A DNA stretch of 64,000 nt from VRUE01 sp035260485 (GTDB lineage Bacteria > Actinomycetota > Thermoleophilia > Solirubrobacterales > 70-9): contig DATFVC010000038.1 in NCBI GenBank assembly GCA_035260485.1, positions 46,549 through 110,548 on the forward strand, read 5' to 3'. The stretch's first letter is position 1. Each line of letters opens with the position of its first letter. The notes under the pieces are model-generated. The model was not told where the DNA came from. It saw only the letters and a list, made by a program, of their open reading frames with translations, and searched no databases. Shown in pieces: positions 1-11,624 of this stretch. Position numbers and translations under genes: made by a program.

Positions 1-1
1 C

Positions 2-778
2 GGCGGGGCGGCCGTCTCCGTCCTTGCTCGTCGCGCGGCGGCACGGCTGTTGGTCGTCGACGCGGGCGTCGCTGGCGGTTATGAGGCGGCTGGGGTTCGC
101 CGGCTCGGCTTCGGGTCGGGCACCGCCAATTCCACCCAAGGACCGGCGATGAGCAAGGAGCAGGCGCTGCGCGCCCTGCTCGCAGGGACGGAGCTGGCGG
201 ACGAGCTGGCCCGGACGGGCATCGGGATCGTTGGGCTCGGCGAGATGGGGATCGGGAACACGACTGCAGCCAGCGCCCTCGCTGCTGCCCTGCTGCCGAG
301 TGACGCGGCGGCTGTGACCGGACCCGGCACCGGGCTCGACCACGACGGCGTCGCCCGCAAGACGGCCGTGGTGCGGCAGGCCCTCAACGTCAACCGGGCG
401 GGCCTTGGCGACCCGCTCGGCGCCCTGGCGTCGGTGGGTGGCTTCGAGATCGCGCTGCTGGCCGGCCTCGCTCTCGGCGCCGCCGGGCGCCGGCTCGTCG
501 CAGTCGTCGATGGGTTCATCAGCGCCGCCGCCGCGCTGCTCGCCGTTCGCCTCGCCCCTGCCGCCCGCGACTACCTTGTCGCCGCGCACCTCTCGCCCGA
601 GCCGGGACATCGTCTGATCCTCGCCGACCTTGAGCTGGAGCCGCTGCTCAGTCTCGGCCTGCGGTTGGGCGAGGGAAGCGGCTCAGCCGTCGCATTGCCG
701 CTGATCCAAGCCGCCCTGGCGATCCTCGAGGAAATGGCGACGTTCAGCGAGGCTGGGGTCGCAGATGCGGGCCGCTAG
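2..778 (+). CDS. cobT: Nicotinate-nucleotide--dimethylbenzimidazole phosphoribosyltransferase (5' truncated by window edge)
   Basis: CobT transfers ribose-phosphate from nicotinate mononucleotide to dimethylbenzimidazole, making the lower-ligand precursor alpha-ribazole phosphate for cobalamin. The reading frame is open from base 2 with no start before the window edge, so about 258 C-terminal residues are present of roughly 350. Family signatures are the GEMGIGNTT loop, the GPGTGL stretch and a C-terminal LGEGSGSA segment carrying the expected catalytic Glu. It overlaps cobS by 14 bp, so the two are translationally coupled. A TTG at position 50 could be read as a start, but the upstream codons continue the conserved family sequence. 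Confidence 0.93.
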   Translation, partial: GGAAVSVLARRAAARLLVVDAGVAGGYEAAGVRRLGFGSGTANSTQGPAMSKEQALRALLAGTELADELARTGIGIVGLGEMGIGNTTAASALAAALLPSDAAAVTGPGTGLDHDGVARKTAVVRQALNVNRAGLGDPLGALASVGGFEIALLAGLALGAAGRRLVAVVDGFISAAAALLAVRLAPAARDYLVAAHLSPEPGHRLILADLELEPLLSLGLRLGEGSGSAVALPLIQAALAILEEMATFSEAGVADAGR

Positions 779-1523
779 CCCCGGCTTGGAGCTGCGGGGC
801 GCGGTCGCGGCGGTTGCCCTTCTCTCGCGTCTTCCGCTGCTCGCCCGACAGGAGCCCGCCGGCGCCGACGTGGCGCGTGGCGCCTGGGCCTTCCCGCTCG
901 TCGGGGCTGGGTTGGGCGTCGCTGTCGGCGCCCTGGCAGTGGTCGGCGCGCAGGTCCTCACGCCGTTTGCAGCTGCCGCCCTCGCGGTCTGCGTCGGCGT
1001 GCTGCTGACCGGCGCCCTTCACCTCGATGGATTAGCCGATAGCGCTGATGGGCTGGGGGGACATTCGCCCCAGCAGGCGCTGGCGATCATGCGCGACCAC
1101 ACGGTGGGCTCCTATGGGGCGGCGGCGTTGTCGTTGGACCTGATCCTACGCTCAGCGCTGCTGGCTGCCCTGCTCGCGCGACCCGGCACGATCGCGGCGC
1201 TCGCCGCCGCAGGAGCCGTCTCCCGTGCTGCGGTGCTGCCGGTTGCCGCCCTGCTCCCCTACGCCCGCGCCGAGGCCGGCCTCGGCGCGGCACTGTCCGG
1301 AATCCGCGGTCGCTGCCTGCTCGGCGTCACCATCGCGATCGCGCTGACCCTGGCTCTGGTCGAAGCGTCGGGCCTCTTCGTTCTGGCCACCGCAGCCGTT
1401 GTCGCCACCTTCCTTGCTGCTTTCGCCAACCGCCGATTTGGCGGGGTCACCGGCGACGTGCTGGGGGCGACGGTCGAGCTGGTCGAGCTGGCTGCCCTAG
1501 CGGTCCTGGCAGCCGTCACCTGA
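765..1523 (+). CDS. cobS: Adenosylcobinamide-GDP ribazoletransferase
   Basis: CobS is the membrane enzyme that joins adenosylcobinamide-GDP to alpha-ribazole (phosphate), the last assembly step of cobalamin. The 252-residue protein is mostly hydrophobic with several membrane spans and carries the family motif ALHLDGLADSADGL near residue 85, which binds Mg2+/substrate, followed by MRDHTVGSYG. The length matches the family. The ATG start lies inside the end of cobT, which fits a cobalamin operon that continues to the left of the window. The B12-dependent mutase at 26.5 kb gives a local use for the cofactor. Confidence 0.93.
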   Translation: MRAASPGLELRGAVAAVALLSRLPLLARQEPAGADVARGAWAFPLVGAGLGVAVGALAVVGAQVLTPFAAAALAVCVGVLLTGALHLDGLADSADGLGGHSPQQALAIMRDHTVGSYGAAALSLDLILRSALLAALLARPGTIAALAAAGAVSRAAVLPVAALLPYARAEAGLGAALSGIRGRCLLGVTIAIALTLALVEASGLFVLATAAVVATFLAAFANRRFGGVTGDVLGATVELVELAALAVLAAVT

Positions 1524-1534
1524 TTTGGCGGCGC

Positions 1535-2008
1535 TTACCCGTGGGCGTGGCCAGCGGCGTAACTCTTGCGGTAGGTGCGCAGGAACTGCGGCGACAAGGA
1601 CTGGTTGTCGGGGCTGTAGCGGGCGGCGGCGGAGAGGCGGCGGATCAGCTCGGTGTGGATTCCTTCGGTGCCCTCGGCGCCGCGCTGGGCGGCGCCGAGC
1701 AGGTATCCGAGCTGGACGTTTGCGGCGCCTCCGGGTTTGGAGCGCGCCTCCCCGTTGAGTTTGGTCGTAGCGGTCAGCATCGCGGCCCCGACCGTGGCCA
1801 GGTCGCCGGTCTTCTGGTTCTCGGCGAGGCAGTCGGAGATCGACGCCTCGCCGCTCAGCCGGACTTCGCCCGGCGCATCGCCGAGAGCGCCCAGATAGGC
1901 GCCCGCCCCGTCGAGGCAGGCGACCGGCGTCGAATCGCCAGGCGCGCCGCAACCCGAGGCAAGCAGCGCCAGCGGCGTGAGGAGGGCGATCAGGCGTGCG
2001 CGGCACAT
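1535..2008 (-). CDS. Predicted lipoprotein of unknown function
   Basis: This 157-residue protein starts with a signal peptide ending in a lipobox (LLASGC), so it should be lipid-anchored outside the membrane at Cys20. The mature part is rich in Ala/Gly with two further cysteines and no domain I recognise. It converges on cobS with an 11-bp gap. A 13-bp-arm palindrome (2022-2074) lies immediately upstream of its start, between it and the next gene. The lipobox and coding-like base composition argue that this strand, not the overlapping plus-strand frames, is real. Confidence 0.7.
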   Translation of the reverse strand: MCRARLIALLTPLALLASGCGAPGDSTPVACLDGAGAYLGALGDAPGEVRLSGEASISDCLAENQKTGDLATVGAAMLTATTKLNGEARSKPGGAANVQLGYLLGAAQRGAEGTEGIHTELIRRLSAAARYSPDNQSLSPQFLRTYRKSYAAGHAHG

Positions 2009-2021
2009 CGGCGCATCCTAC

Positions 2022-2074
2022 GGACGTGCCGTCGCTCAGCGGCCCATACGGGGGTACTTAACGACGGCACGTCC
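2022..2074. repeat. Class I palindromic element (GACGTGCC type)
   Basis: Perfect 13-bp arms, GGACGTGCCGTCG at 2022-2034 and its complement at 2062-2074, enclose 27 nt with a CCATACGG-like centre. It fills the gap between two minus-strand genes. The terminal GACGTGCCG is shared with the elements at 11364 and 28146, but the inner arm bases differ. Confidence 0.75.
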
Positions 2075-2081
2075 CCCGCGG

Positions 2082-2771
2082 TCAGTCGCCGCTGGGGATG
2101 CCGCCGGTGGGGGCGGTCGAGTAGCCCCCCGGTGGGCCGGTCGCGGCCTTCGGTCGCGGCTGCGGCGCAACCTGATTGCCGCCGCTGGTCGGGAAGACTT
2201 CGACCCATTCGGCGAGCTGGAACATCGGCGCGAGGGCGTGTTCCCAGGAGAGGTGCAGGTGGTTGCCGCAGCCGTGGCCGGCGTCGCCTTCGTAGCCGAC
2301 CCAACGGAAGGGCGGCCGGGGGCGGTTCTGGACCGGCTCGGCCCAGTGGGCGAGGCGGGTGATGCCGGCCCAGCTGCTGTCGCATTTGCCGCTGCCGTTC
2401 AGCGGCACGACGTCGACGGCGAGCCCGTTGTAATGGTCGGAGCCCTTGACATGGCAGTTGTCGCAGCCCACGTGTTCGCCGTCGGGAAGCGGGCCCGAGT
2501 AGCCGTCGGTGACGTAGATCGGGAAGTGGGCGGCGATCCAGCGCAGGTCCGGGACGATCCGACGATCGACCATGTCGCCTTCTTCGTGCGGAATCGAGGC
2601 GGGAATCGGGACGATTTCCCCCGTCGCGTGGACGAGGCGCGTGGGGAGAGGCGCGGCACTCGTGGGCGCTGCCGTCGAGCAGGCAAGCAGCGCGGCGGCG
2701 GCGAGCGCCGCAAGCGAGCGGCGGCCTGCACGCGACTCTTGCCGGGGAAGCTTGTCGATCGTCACGGGCAC
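2082..2771 (-). CDS. Secreted M15-like (D-Ala-D-Ala carboxypeptidase/hedgehog-fold) protein
   Basis: The 229-residue protein has an N-terminal signal peptide (hydrophobic stretch near residues 17-40, ending TSAA). The mature part holds the metal-site signatures of the M15/DD-peptidase fold: SDHYNGLAVDVV (His and Asp ligands) and, later, GNHLHLSW. In this fold these residues bind Zn2+ and cut peptidoglycan cross-links or stem peptides. A pair of close cysteines (CDNC) probably forms a disulphide. The C-terminal ~30 residues are Pro/Gly-rich. Start is GTG at 2771. It is divergent from the decarboxylase gene, 62 bp away. Enzymatic activity is inferred from motifs only. Confidence 0.72.
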   Translation of the reverse strand: MPVTIDKLPRQESRAGRRSLAALAAAALLACSTAAPTSAAPLPTRLVHATGEIVPIPASIPHEEGDMVDRRIVPDLRWIAAHFPIYVTDGYSGPLPDGEHVGCDNCHVKGSDHYNGLAVDVVPLNGSGKCDSSWAGITRLAHWAEPVQNRPRPPFRWVGYEGDAGHGCGNHLHLSWEHALAPMFQLAEWVEVFPTSGGNQVAPQPRPKAATGPPGGYSTAPTGGIPSGD

Positions 2772-2833
2772 GTCTCCGCCGTTATCGACAGGCGCACCCG
2801 CCCCGCTTGAGCCCCGCAGGTTAGGGTCCCCGC

Positions 2834-4432
2834 ATGCCGACCGTGCGCGACGCCAGCTTCGACCTCTTCCGTGCCCAGGGAATGACGACTATCTTCGGCA
2901 ATCCCGGCTCGACCGAGCTGCCGATGCTCGCCGACTTCCCGAGTGACTTCCGCTACGTGCTCGGCTTGCACGAGGGGGTCGTGGTCGGGATGGCCGACGG
3001 CTACGCGCAGGCGTCCGGCCGCACCGCGATCGCCAACCTCCACACCGCGCCCGGGGTCGGCAACGCGATGGGGGCGATCTTCAACGCACAGGCCAACCAC
3101 TCGCCGCTGCTGGTCACCGCCGGTCAGCAGGCACGGGCGCAGATGACCCTGCAGGCGAACCTGACCAACCGCGACGCGATCCGCATGCCCCACCCGCTGG
3201 TCAAGTGGGCTTACGAGCCGCCGCGGGCCGAGGACGTGCCACTCGCCCTCGCCCACGGGGCCCACCTCGCCTCGCTGCCGCCGCAGGGCCCCGTCTTCGT
3301 CTCGTTGCCGATGGACGATTGGGACGCCGAGGTGGAAGAGGCCGATGCCCGCGAAGCGATCGCCCGCCGGGTTACTGGCCGCGCCGTCGCCGACCCCGAG
3401 GCGGTGCGCGCGCTCGCCGAGCGGCTCGACGCGGCCACCAACCCCGTCTTCGTCGCCGGCCCCGACATCGATGCCAGCGGCGGCTGGGACATCGCGGTGG
3501 CGCTGGCCGAGCGCCAGCGCCTGCCGGTTTGGTCGACGCCGGCGACCGGCGGAGGCAAACTCGGCTTCCCCGAGGGGCATCCCCACTTCCGCGGCGTCCT
3601 GCCCCCGGCGATCGGCCCGATCGGGCAGACGCTGGAGGGGCACGACCTGATCCTCGTCGCCGGCAGCTCGGTCTTCCCCTACTACCCCCACATCCCGGGC
3701 CCGCTGCTCCCAGAGGGGGCGAAGCTGGTCGCGATCACCAGCGATCCCGACGAGGCCGCCCGGGCGCCGATGGGCGACGCGATCGTCGCCGACGTCAAGC
3801 TGACCCTGGAGGCGCTGCTGGAGGCGCTGCCGGAGTCCTCGCGCCCGGCGCCCGAGCCGAACCCAGGCCCGCAGGAAATCCCCGCCGAGGACCCGCTCAA
3901 CTCCTCCACCGTGCACTCCGCCCTCGCCGAGGTCTTCCCCGAGGACGGCATCGTCGTGCTCGAGTCGCCGGCCAGCACCTTGGCGCTGCGCAACCAGCTG
4001 CGCCTCTCGCGCCCGGGCAGCTACTACTTCAGCGCCGGCGGCGGCCTCGGCTTCGGCTTGCCGGCCTCGATCGGCGTGCAGCTCGCCCAGCCAGATCGCC
4101 CGGTCGTATGCGTGATCGGCGAGGGCTCGGTCCAGTACGCGGTCAGCGCCTTCTGGAGTGCCGTCGCCCACGAGGTGCCGGTCACCTTCCTCGTCATGCG
4201 CAACTCCGAGTACGCGATCCTCAAGTGGTTCGCCGAGGTCGAGTCGGTGCAGGGCGCGCCCGGCCTCGACCTGCCCGAGCTCGACGTCGCCGCCGTGGCG
4301 GCCGGCTACGGCGTCTCGACCCAGCGGGCGAGCGGGCGGGACGAGGTTCGCGACGCGCTCGTCAAAGCGCTCGCCTCCTCGCGGCCGGAGCTGGTCGAAG
4401 TCCCGGTGCAACCGGGAATGTCCCTCTTCTAG
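2834..4432 (+). CDS. mdlC: Benzoylformate decarboxylase-like ThDP enzyme
   Basis: The thiamine-diphosphate enzyme decarboxylates benzoylformate (or a related 2-oxo acid) to the aldehyde. At 532 residues it matches the Pseudomonas putida enzyme (528). Key positions are visible at the same numbers: Ser26 (NPGST), Glu47 (LHEG, cofactor activation) and His70 (NLHTAPG). The C-terminal ThDP/Mg motif is GEGSVQYAVSAFW. One deviation: where P. putida has His281 (VFRYHQYDPG) this protein reads VFPYYPHIPG, so the catalytic His appears replaced by Tyr284, with a His two residues on. The next gene, 13 bp downstream, is an FAD/Fe-S hydroxyacid dehydrogenase, suggesting sequential oxidation and decarboxylation of a 2-hydroxy acid. 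Confidence 0.85.
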   Translation: MPTVRDASFDLFRAQGMTTIFGNPGSTELPMLADFPSDFRYVLGLHEGVVVGMADGYAQASGRTAIANLHTAPGVGNAMGAIFNAQANHSPLLVTAGQQARAQMTLQANLTNRDAIRMPHPLVKWAYEPPRAEDVPLALAHGAHLASLPPQGPVFVSLPMDDWDAEVEEADAREAIARRVTGRAVADPEAVRALAERLDAATNPVFVAGPDIDASGGWDIAVALAERQRLPVWSTPATGGGKLGFPEGHPHFRGVLPPAIGPIGQTLEGHDLILVAGSSVFPYYPHIPGPLLPEGAKLVAITSDPDEAARAPMGDAIVADVKLTLEALLEALPESSRPAPEPNPGPQEIPAEDPLNSSTVHSALAEVFPEDGIVVLESPASTLALRNQLRLSRPGSYYFSAGGGLGFGLPASIGVQLAQPDRPVVCVIGEGSVQYAVSAFWSAVAHEVPVTFLVMRNSEYAILKWFAEVESVQGAPGLDLPELDVAAVAAGYGVSTQRASGRDEVRDALVKALASSRPELVEVPVQPGMSLF

Positions 4433-4445
4433 GAAGATTCCGGGG

Positions 4446-7301
4446 ATGACCGTCGCCGCCCCCGACCGAGCTCCCGACGAGCTGGCCGGCGGCGCGGTGC
4501 AGCCGCTGCGCGGAGAGCTCGAGGCCTTGCTCGGGCAAGACCGGGTGCTGGGGCGGGCCAGCGACATCGTCCGCTACGCCTCCGACGCCAGCCCCTACCG
4601 GCTGCTACCGCAGGCGGTGGTGATGGCGCGCGACGTGGACGACGTCTCCAAGACCATCGCCTACGGCCGCGCCAACGGCGTCCCCGTCGTCTTTCGTGCC
4701 GGCGGCACCAGCCTCAACGGCCAGGGGCAGAGCGACGGCATCCTGGTCGACGTGCGGCGCCACTTCGGCGGCGTCGCCGTGGAGAAGGACGGGGCGCTGG
4801 CCCGGGTCAAGCCCGGCACGGTGCTCGGCCACGCCAATCGCGTCCTCGCCCCGCACGGGCGCAAGCTCGGCCCCGACCCGGCCAGCACCGACATCGCCAC
4901 GGTCGGCGGCGTGATCGCCAACAACTCGGGTGGGATGCGCTGTGGCACCGTCTACGACTCCTACTCGACCGTGCGCTCGATGACCTTCGTGTTGCCCTCC
5001 GGGACGGCGATCGACACGGCTGCCCCCGGCGCCGCTGAGCGCTTCGCCGCGGCTGAGCCTGAGCTGACCGCAGGCCTGGCCGCGATCCGCGAGGAGATCC
5101 GTGCCGACGCCGAGCTGAGCGAGCGCATCCGGCGCAAGTTCTCGATCAAGAACACGACCGGCTACCGGCTCTGCGCCTTCCTCGACGCCGATGAGCCGCT
5201 GGAGATCTTCCGCCGCCTCGTGGTCGGCTCGGAGGGCACGCTGGCCTTCGTCGCCGAGGCTGTCTTCGAGACCGTGCCGCTGCCGGCCAGTACCACCACT
5301 GCCTGGATCCACTTCCCCGGCATCGACGCCGCGATCGCGCCGGTCCGCGAGCTGGTCGAGAGCGGCGCAACTGCGGTCGAGCTGATGGTCGCCCCGGCGT
5401 TGATCGTCGCCGCCTACAACATGGTCGGCGCGCCCGAGGAGTGGAAGGAGCTGCCGCCCGAGTCGGCTGTGCTGCTGGTCGAGTTCGGCGCGGCCTCGGA
5501 TGCCGAGCTGGACGCCTACGTCGGCAAGGCGAACGAGATCCTTGCCTCCCACGAGACGATCCGCCCGCTCGAGTTCACCCGCGAGGCCGAGGAGATCGAG
5601 CTCGCCTGGCGGGTGCGCGAGGGGTTGCACGGGCTGGTCGGGCGGGTGCGGCCGCCGGGCACGGCGCTGATCGTCGAGGACGTCTGTGTGCCGCCTGAGC
5701 GGATTGCCGAAGGCGCCCGCGACCTGCAGGCGCTGCTCGGCGAGCACGGCTTCCTGGCGGGCGTCGCGGGTCACGCCTCCGCCGGGAACCTCCATTTCAT
5801 GCTCACTCCCGATTTCGCCAAACCGGAGGACCTCGAGCGCTACGAGTCCTTTATGGCGAAGCTGGTCGAGCTGGTCGTCGGCAAGTACGACGGCTCGCTC
5901 AAGGCAGAGCACGGCACCGGGATCAACATGGCGCCCTACGTCGAGCGCGAGTGGGGCGAGAAGGCGACCGAGCTGATGTGGTGGGTGAAGCGGCTCGCCG
6001 ACCCCGACGGGGTGCTCGCCCCCGGCGTCGTCCTCAACCGCGACTCGGGCGCCCATCTGCGCAATCTGAAAACGACGCCGGAGATCGAGGAGTCGGCGAC
6101 GACCTGCGTCGAGTGCGGCTTCTGCGAGCCGGTCTGCCCCAGCCGCAATTTGACCACGACCCCGCGGCAGCGGATCGTGCTGCGGCGCGAGATGGCGCGA
6201 CAGCAGCCGGGTTCGCCGCTGCTGAAGGCGCTGGAAGAGGAGTACGAGTACGACGGCCTCGACACCTGCGCCGCCGACGGCTCCTGCCGCCTCGCCTGTC
6301 CGCTCGGGATCGACACCGGCAAGCTGGTCAAGGAACTGCGCGCCGAGCGGCACACGCCTCGCGCCGAAGCGCTGGCCCTGCGCACCGCGAAGCGCTGGGC
6401 CGGGGTGGAGAAGGCCTCGCGCGCGGCACTGCGGATCGGCGCCCCTCTGGCGCGCCGCACCGAGCGCGGCGCGGGGCTGCCGGGACCGGCTCTGGCGCGA
6501 TTGCCGCAGACCGCGCGCCAGGGCGCCGCAGCCGTCTACGTCCCTTCCTGCACCAACCGCATCTTCGGTCGTGCCGCCGACGGGCCTAGAACGTCAGATA
6601 TAGACGCGTTTCAGGCCCGTCGGCGGCTTATCAGCCTTGCCGAGGCGATGGTCGCGGTGTCCGCCCGCGCCCGGCTGCCGGTTTGGATCCCGGCCGAGGT
6701 CGGCGGCAGCTGCTGCGGGCTGCCGTGGGGCTCGAAAGGATTCGGCGATGCCAATCGCCAAAAGGCGAACGACATGGTCGAGCACCTCTGGCGCTGGAGC
6801 GACGAGGGCGCGCTGCCGGTTGTGATCGACGCCGCCTCCTGCACCCACGCCATCGCCGAGCCCGGCGAGGGGGTGCTCGGTGAGGAGAACGCCGGGCGAC
6901 TCGCCGAGCTGCAGATCCTCGACTCTGTCGCCTGGGCGCACGACCGCCTGCTGCCGCGGCTCGAGATCGCCCGCAAGGTCGGCTCCGCCACCGTTCACCC
7001 AACCTGCGCGACGCGGCAGCTGGGCCTCGCCCCGCGGCTCCGCGCCCTCGCCAATGCTCTCGCCGAGGACGTCTACGTCGCCCCCTCCGCGACCTGCTGT
7101 GGCTTCGCCGGCGATCGCGGCTTCTCGCACCCCGAGCTGACCGCGGCGGCGACGGCGGACCAAGTGGCCGAGCTCTCCGGTCGCCATTTCGACGCCCACC
7201 TCTCCAGCAACCGCACCTGCGAGATCGGCCTCGGCCGGGCTGCTGGCGAGCCTTACGAGTCCTTCCTCTTCCTGCTCGAGCAGCTAACGCGAGGAGGCTG
7301 A
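4446..7301 (+). CDS. FAD/Fe-S D-2-hydroxyacid (D-lactate type) dehydrogenase, fused two-domain form
   Basis: The ~951-residue fusion has an N-terminal FAD-linked oxidase (PCMH) domain (about 1-470; FRAGGTSLNGQG, GGVIANNSGGM, VGSEGTLAF) and a C-terminal Fe-S reductase part. The latter carries CVECGFCEPVCP and CAADGSCRLACP, which should each bind a 4Fe-4S cluster, then two CCG-type motifs (SCCGLPWG, TCCGFAGD). Such enzymes oxidise D-2-hydroxy acids and pass electrons to the respiratory chain. The ATG at 4446 is chosen because the frame upstream overlaps mdlC. Between IFGRA and SLAEAMVAVS about 15 extra residues are encoded by a perfect 15-bp-arm palindrome (6573-6627). The exact substrate is unknown; mandelate-like acids would suit the neighbour. 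Confidence 0.87.
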   Translation: MTVAAPDRAPDELAGGAVQPLRGELEALLGQDRVLGRASDIVRYASDASPYRLLPQAVVMARDVDDVSKTIAYGRANGVPVVFRAGGTSLNGQGQSDGILVDVRRHFGGVAVEKDGALARVKPGTVLGHANRVLAPHGRKLGPDPASTDIATVGGVIANNSGGMRCGTVYDSYSTVRSMTFVLPSGTAIDTAAPGAAERFAAAEPELTAGLAAIREEIRADAELSERIRRKFSIKNTTGYRLCAFLDADEPLEIFRRLVVGSEGTLAFVAEAVFETVPLPASTTTAWIHFPGIDAAIAPVRELVESGATAVELMVAPALIVAAYNMVGAPEEWKELPPESAVLLVEFGAASDAELDAYVGKANEILASHETIRPLEFTREAEEIELAWRVREGLHGLVGRVRPPGTALIVEDVCVPPERIAEGARDLQALLGEHGFLAGVAGHASAGNLHFMLTPDFAKPEDLERYESFMAKLVELVVGKYDGSLKAEHGTGINMAPYVEREWGEKATELMWWVKRLADPDGVLAPGVVLNRDSGAHLRNLKTTPEIEESATTCVECGFCEPVCPSRNLTTTPRQRIVLRREMARQQPGSPLLKALEEEYEYDGLDTCAADGSCRLACPLGIDTGKLVKELRAERHTPRAEALALRTAKRWAGVEKASRAALRIGAPLARRTERGAGLPGPALARLPQTARQGAAAVYVPSCTNRIFGRAADGPRTSDIDAFQARRRLISLAEAMVAVSARARLPVWIPAEVGGSCCGLPWGSKGFGDANRQKANDMVEHLWRWSDEGALPVVIDAASCTHAIAEPGEGVLGEENAGRLAELQILDSVAWAHDRLLPRLEIARKVGSATVHPTCATRQLGLAPRLRALANALAEDVYVAPSATCCGFAGDRGFSHPELTAAATADQVAELSGRHFDAHLSSNRTCEIGLGRAAGEPYESFLFLLEQLTRGG
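6573..6627. repeat. Class I palindromic element inside the dehydrogenase ORF (GACGGGCC type)
   Basis: Perfect 15-bp arms GCCGCCGACGGGCCT (6573-6587) and complement (6613-6627) enclose 25 nt with an imperfect inner inverted repeat. The frame stays open across the element, adding residues between two conserved segments of the CCG domain. The GACGGGCC core recurs in the element at 51384. Confidence 0.8.
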
Positions 7302-8162
7302 GACTGCGGCGGCGCCCTGTTCGTCGGCGTCGGCCTCGAGCTCGCGCACCATCTCGACTATCGCCGGGTTGCGCTCGAGGTAGCGGTCGAGCAGGGGGTT
7401 GAGGAGGCCGCGAAAGGCAGAGGCGTAGCGCCACCATCTCGGCGCGAAGATCCGCGGCGCCCGCGCTTCGATGCCGCGCACCACTGCTGCCCCAGCCTCG
7501 CCCGGTGAAATTCGCTTGGTCAACCGACCCGACAGCAGTTTTTCGTCGAGGCCGCTCGAGTGAGGACGATCGAGCGCGTCCTGCAGCAAACTCGTGTCGA
7601 CCAGGCCGAAGTAGGCGACGCTCGCGCTTGCGCCCAGCGGCGTCAGCTCGGTGCGCAGCGATCGGCCCAGCGACTCGACGCCGGACTTGGCGGCCGCGTA
7701 GGGGCTGTTGACGACCCCGTTGATGAATGCGTAGACGGATGAGGTGACGACGACGTGACCGCGGCGCTCGACGATCTGCGGCAGCGCCGCCCGCACGGTG
7801 CGCCATACCCCGAGCATGTCGACCTCGAAGACCCGCTCCCATTCCTCGCTGCCGATCCCCCGTACCGTGGCCGTTTTCGGCTGGACGATGCCGGCATTGG
7901 CGACGACGACGTCGAGGCCGCCGAAGCGCTCGACCGTCTCGCTGACCGCCTGCATGATCGCGGCGTGGTCGGTGACATCGGCGCCGATCCCGATCGCCCG
8001 TCCGCCGACCCGCTCGGCTGCCTCGCGGGCCTGGTCGAGGTCGAGGTCAACCACCGCGACCGAGGCGCCGCGCATGTGAATCTGGCGGGCGGTCTCGTAG
8101 CCGATTCCCCGTGCGGCGCCAGTCACCAGCGCCACCTTTCCATTCAGATCGTAGGCGGGCAT
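7284..8162 (-). CDS. Short-chain dehydrogenase/reductase
   Basis: A classical SDR of 292 residues. The NAD(P) site is TGAARGIG (residues ~14-21), with Asp38 after the second strand hinting at NAD preference. NAG follows at ~90, and the catalytic set is Ser (VTSSVYAF), Tyr and Lys (YAAAK). The C-terminus extends ~45 residues beyond the core with a basic/hydrophobic stretch that may dock to the membrane. It converges on the dehydrogenase gene with an 18-bp overlap and is divergent from ileS (38 bp). The substrate cannot be assigned. Confidence 0.85.
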   Translation of the reverse strand: MPAYDLNGKVALVTGAARGIGYETARQIHMRGASVAVVDLDLDQAREAAERVGGRAIGIGADVTDHAAIMQAVSETVERFGGLDVVVANAGIVQPKTATVRGIGSEEWERVFEVDMLGVWRTVRAALPQIVERRGHVVVTSSVYAFINGVVNSPYAAAKSGVESLGRSLRTELTPLGASASVAYFGLVDTSLLQDALDRPHSSGLDEKLLSGRLTKRISPGEAGAAVVRGIEARAPRIFAPRWWRYASAFRGLLNPLLDRYLERNPAIVEMVRELEADADEQGAAAVSASSR

Positions 8163-8200
8163 ACGGCGGTCAGGGTACTCACTCCTAGAATCACTCGCCC

Positions 8201-11363
<3,163 letters not shown>

Positions 11364-11380
<17 letters not shown>

Positions 11381-11413
11381 GCACCCATATGGACGCCTAA
11401 GTCCCGGCACGTC
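11364..11413. repeat. Class I palindromic element at the ileS / tautomerase junction
   Basis: Perfect 19-bp arms (11364-11382 and 11395-11413) with a 12-nt loop centred on CCATATGG (11385-11392). The arms begin GACGTGCCG like the elements at 2022 and 28146, but the inner arm half is unique. The left arm holds the ileS stop codon and the right arm ends at the stop codon of the convergent small gene. It could serve as a bidirectional transcription stop, although no T-tract follows. Confidence 0.85.
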
Positions 11414-11592
11414 TAGTCCGGCTTGGGCTTGCCGATGATGAAGTCGGTCTTCGGCGAGTCGGAGAACTTCACCCAGCAGTGCTCGGGGGCGGCGCCGGCG
11501 ATCTCGACCAGCGCCGCTTCGATCCGCTTCGCGATCTCGGCCTTCTGCTCGTCGGTCCGTCCCTCGAACCAGTGGATGTGGACGAAAGGCAT
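11413..11592 (-). CDS. 4-oxalocrotonate tautomerase-family small protein
   Basis: This 59-residue protein starts MPFVHIHWFEG, with the Pro2 that acts as N-terminal catalytic base in the tautomerase superfamily. The following helix (DEQKAEIAKRIEAALVEI) and a strand ending CWVKFSD also match the beta-alpha-beta monomer of 4-OT proteins, which assemble as hexamers. The ATG at 11592 follows trxA by 32 bp on the same strand, so both are probably co-transcribed. A longer in-frame reading would overlap trxA and is rejected. Natural substrate unknown. Confidence 0.75.
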   Translation of the reverse strand: MPFVHIHWFEGRTDEQKAEIAKRIEAALVEIAGAAPEHCWVKFSDSPKTDFIIGKPKPD

Positions 11593-11624
11593 CCGTCGCC
11601 TGTGGTTTGTCTCGGACCGGCGCT

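Noticed and set aside
4158..4445. A longer N-terminus for the FAD/Fe-S dehydrogenase
   Set aside because: The extra codons overlap mdlC in another frame and are Ser/Arg/Pro-rich; conserved sequence begins after ATG 4446.
2762..4567. A 601-codon minus-strand open frame opposite mdlC
   Set aside because: It mirrors a strongly recognised gene. High-GC third positions keep the opposite strand free of stops, and its sequence is low-complexity Arg/Gly/Asp with no motif.
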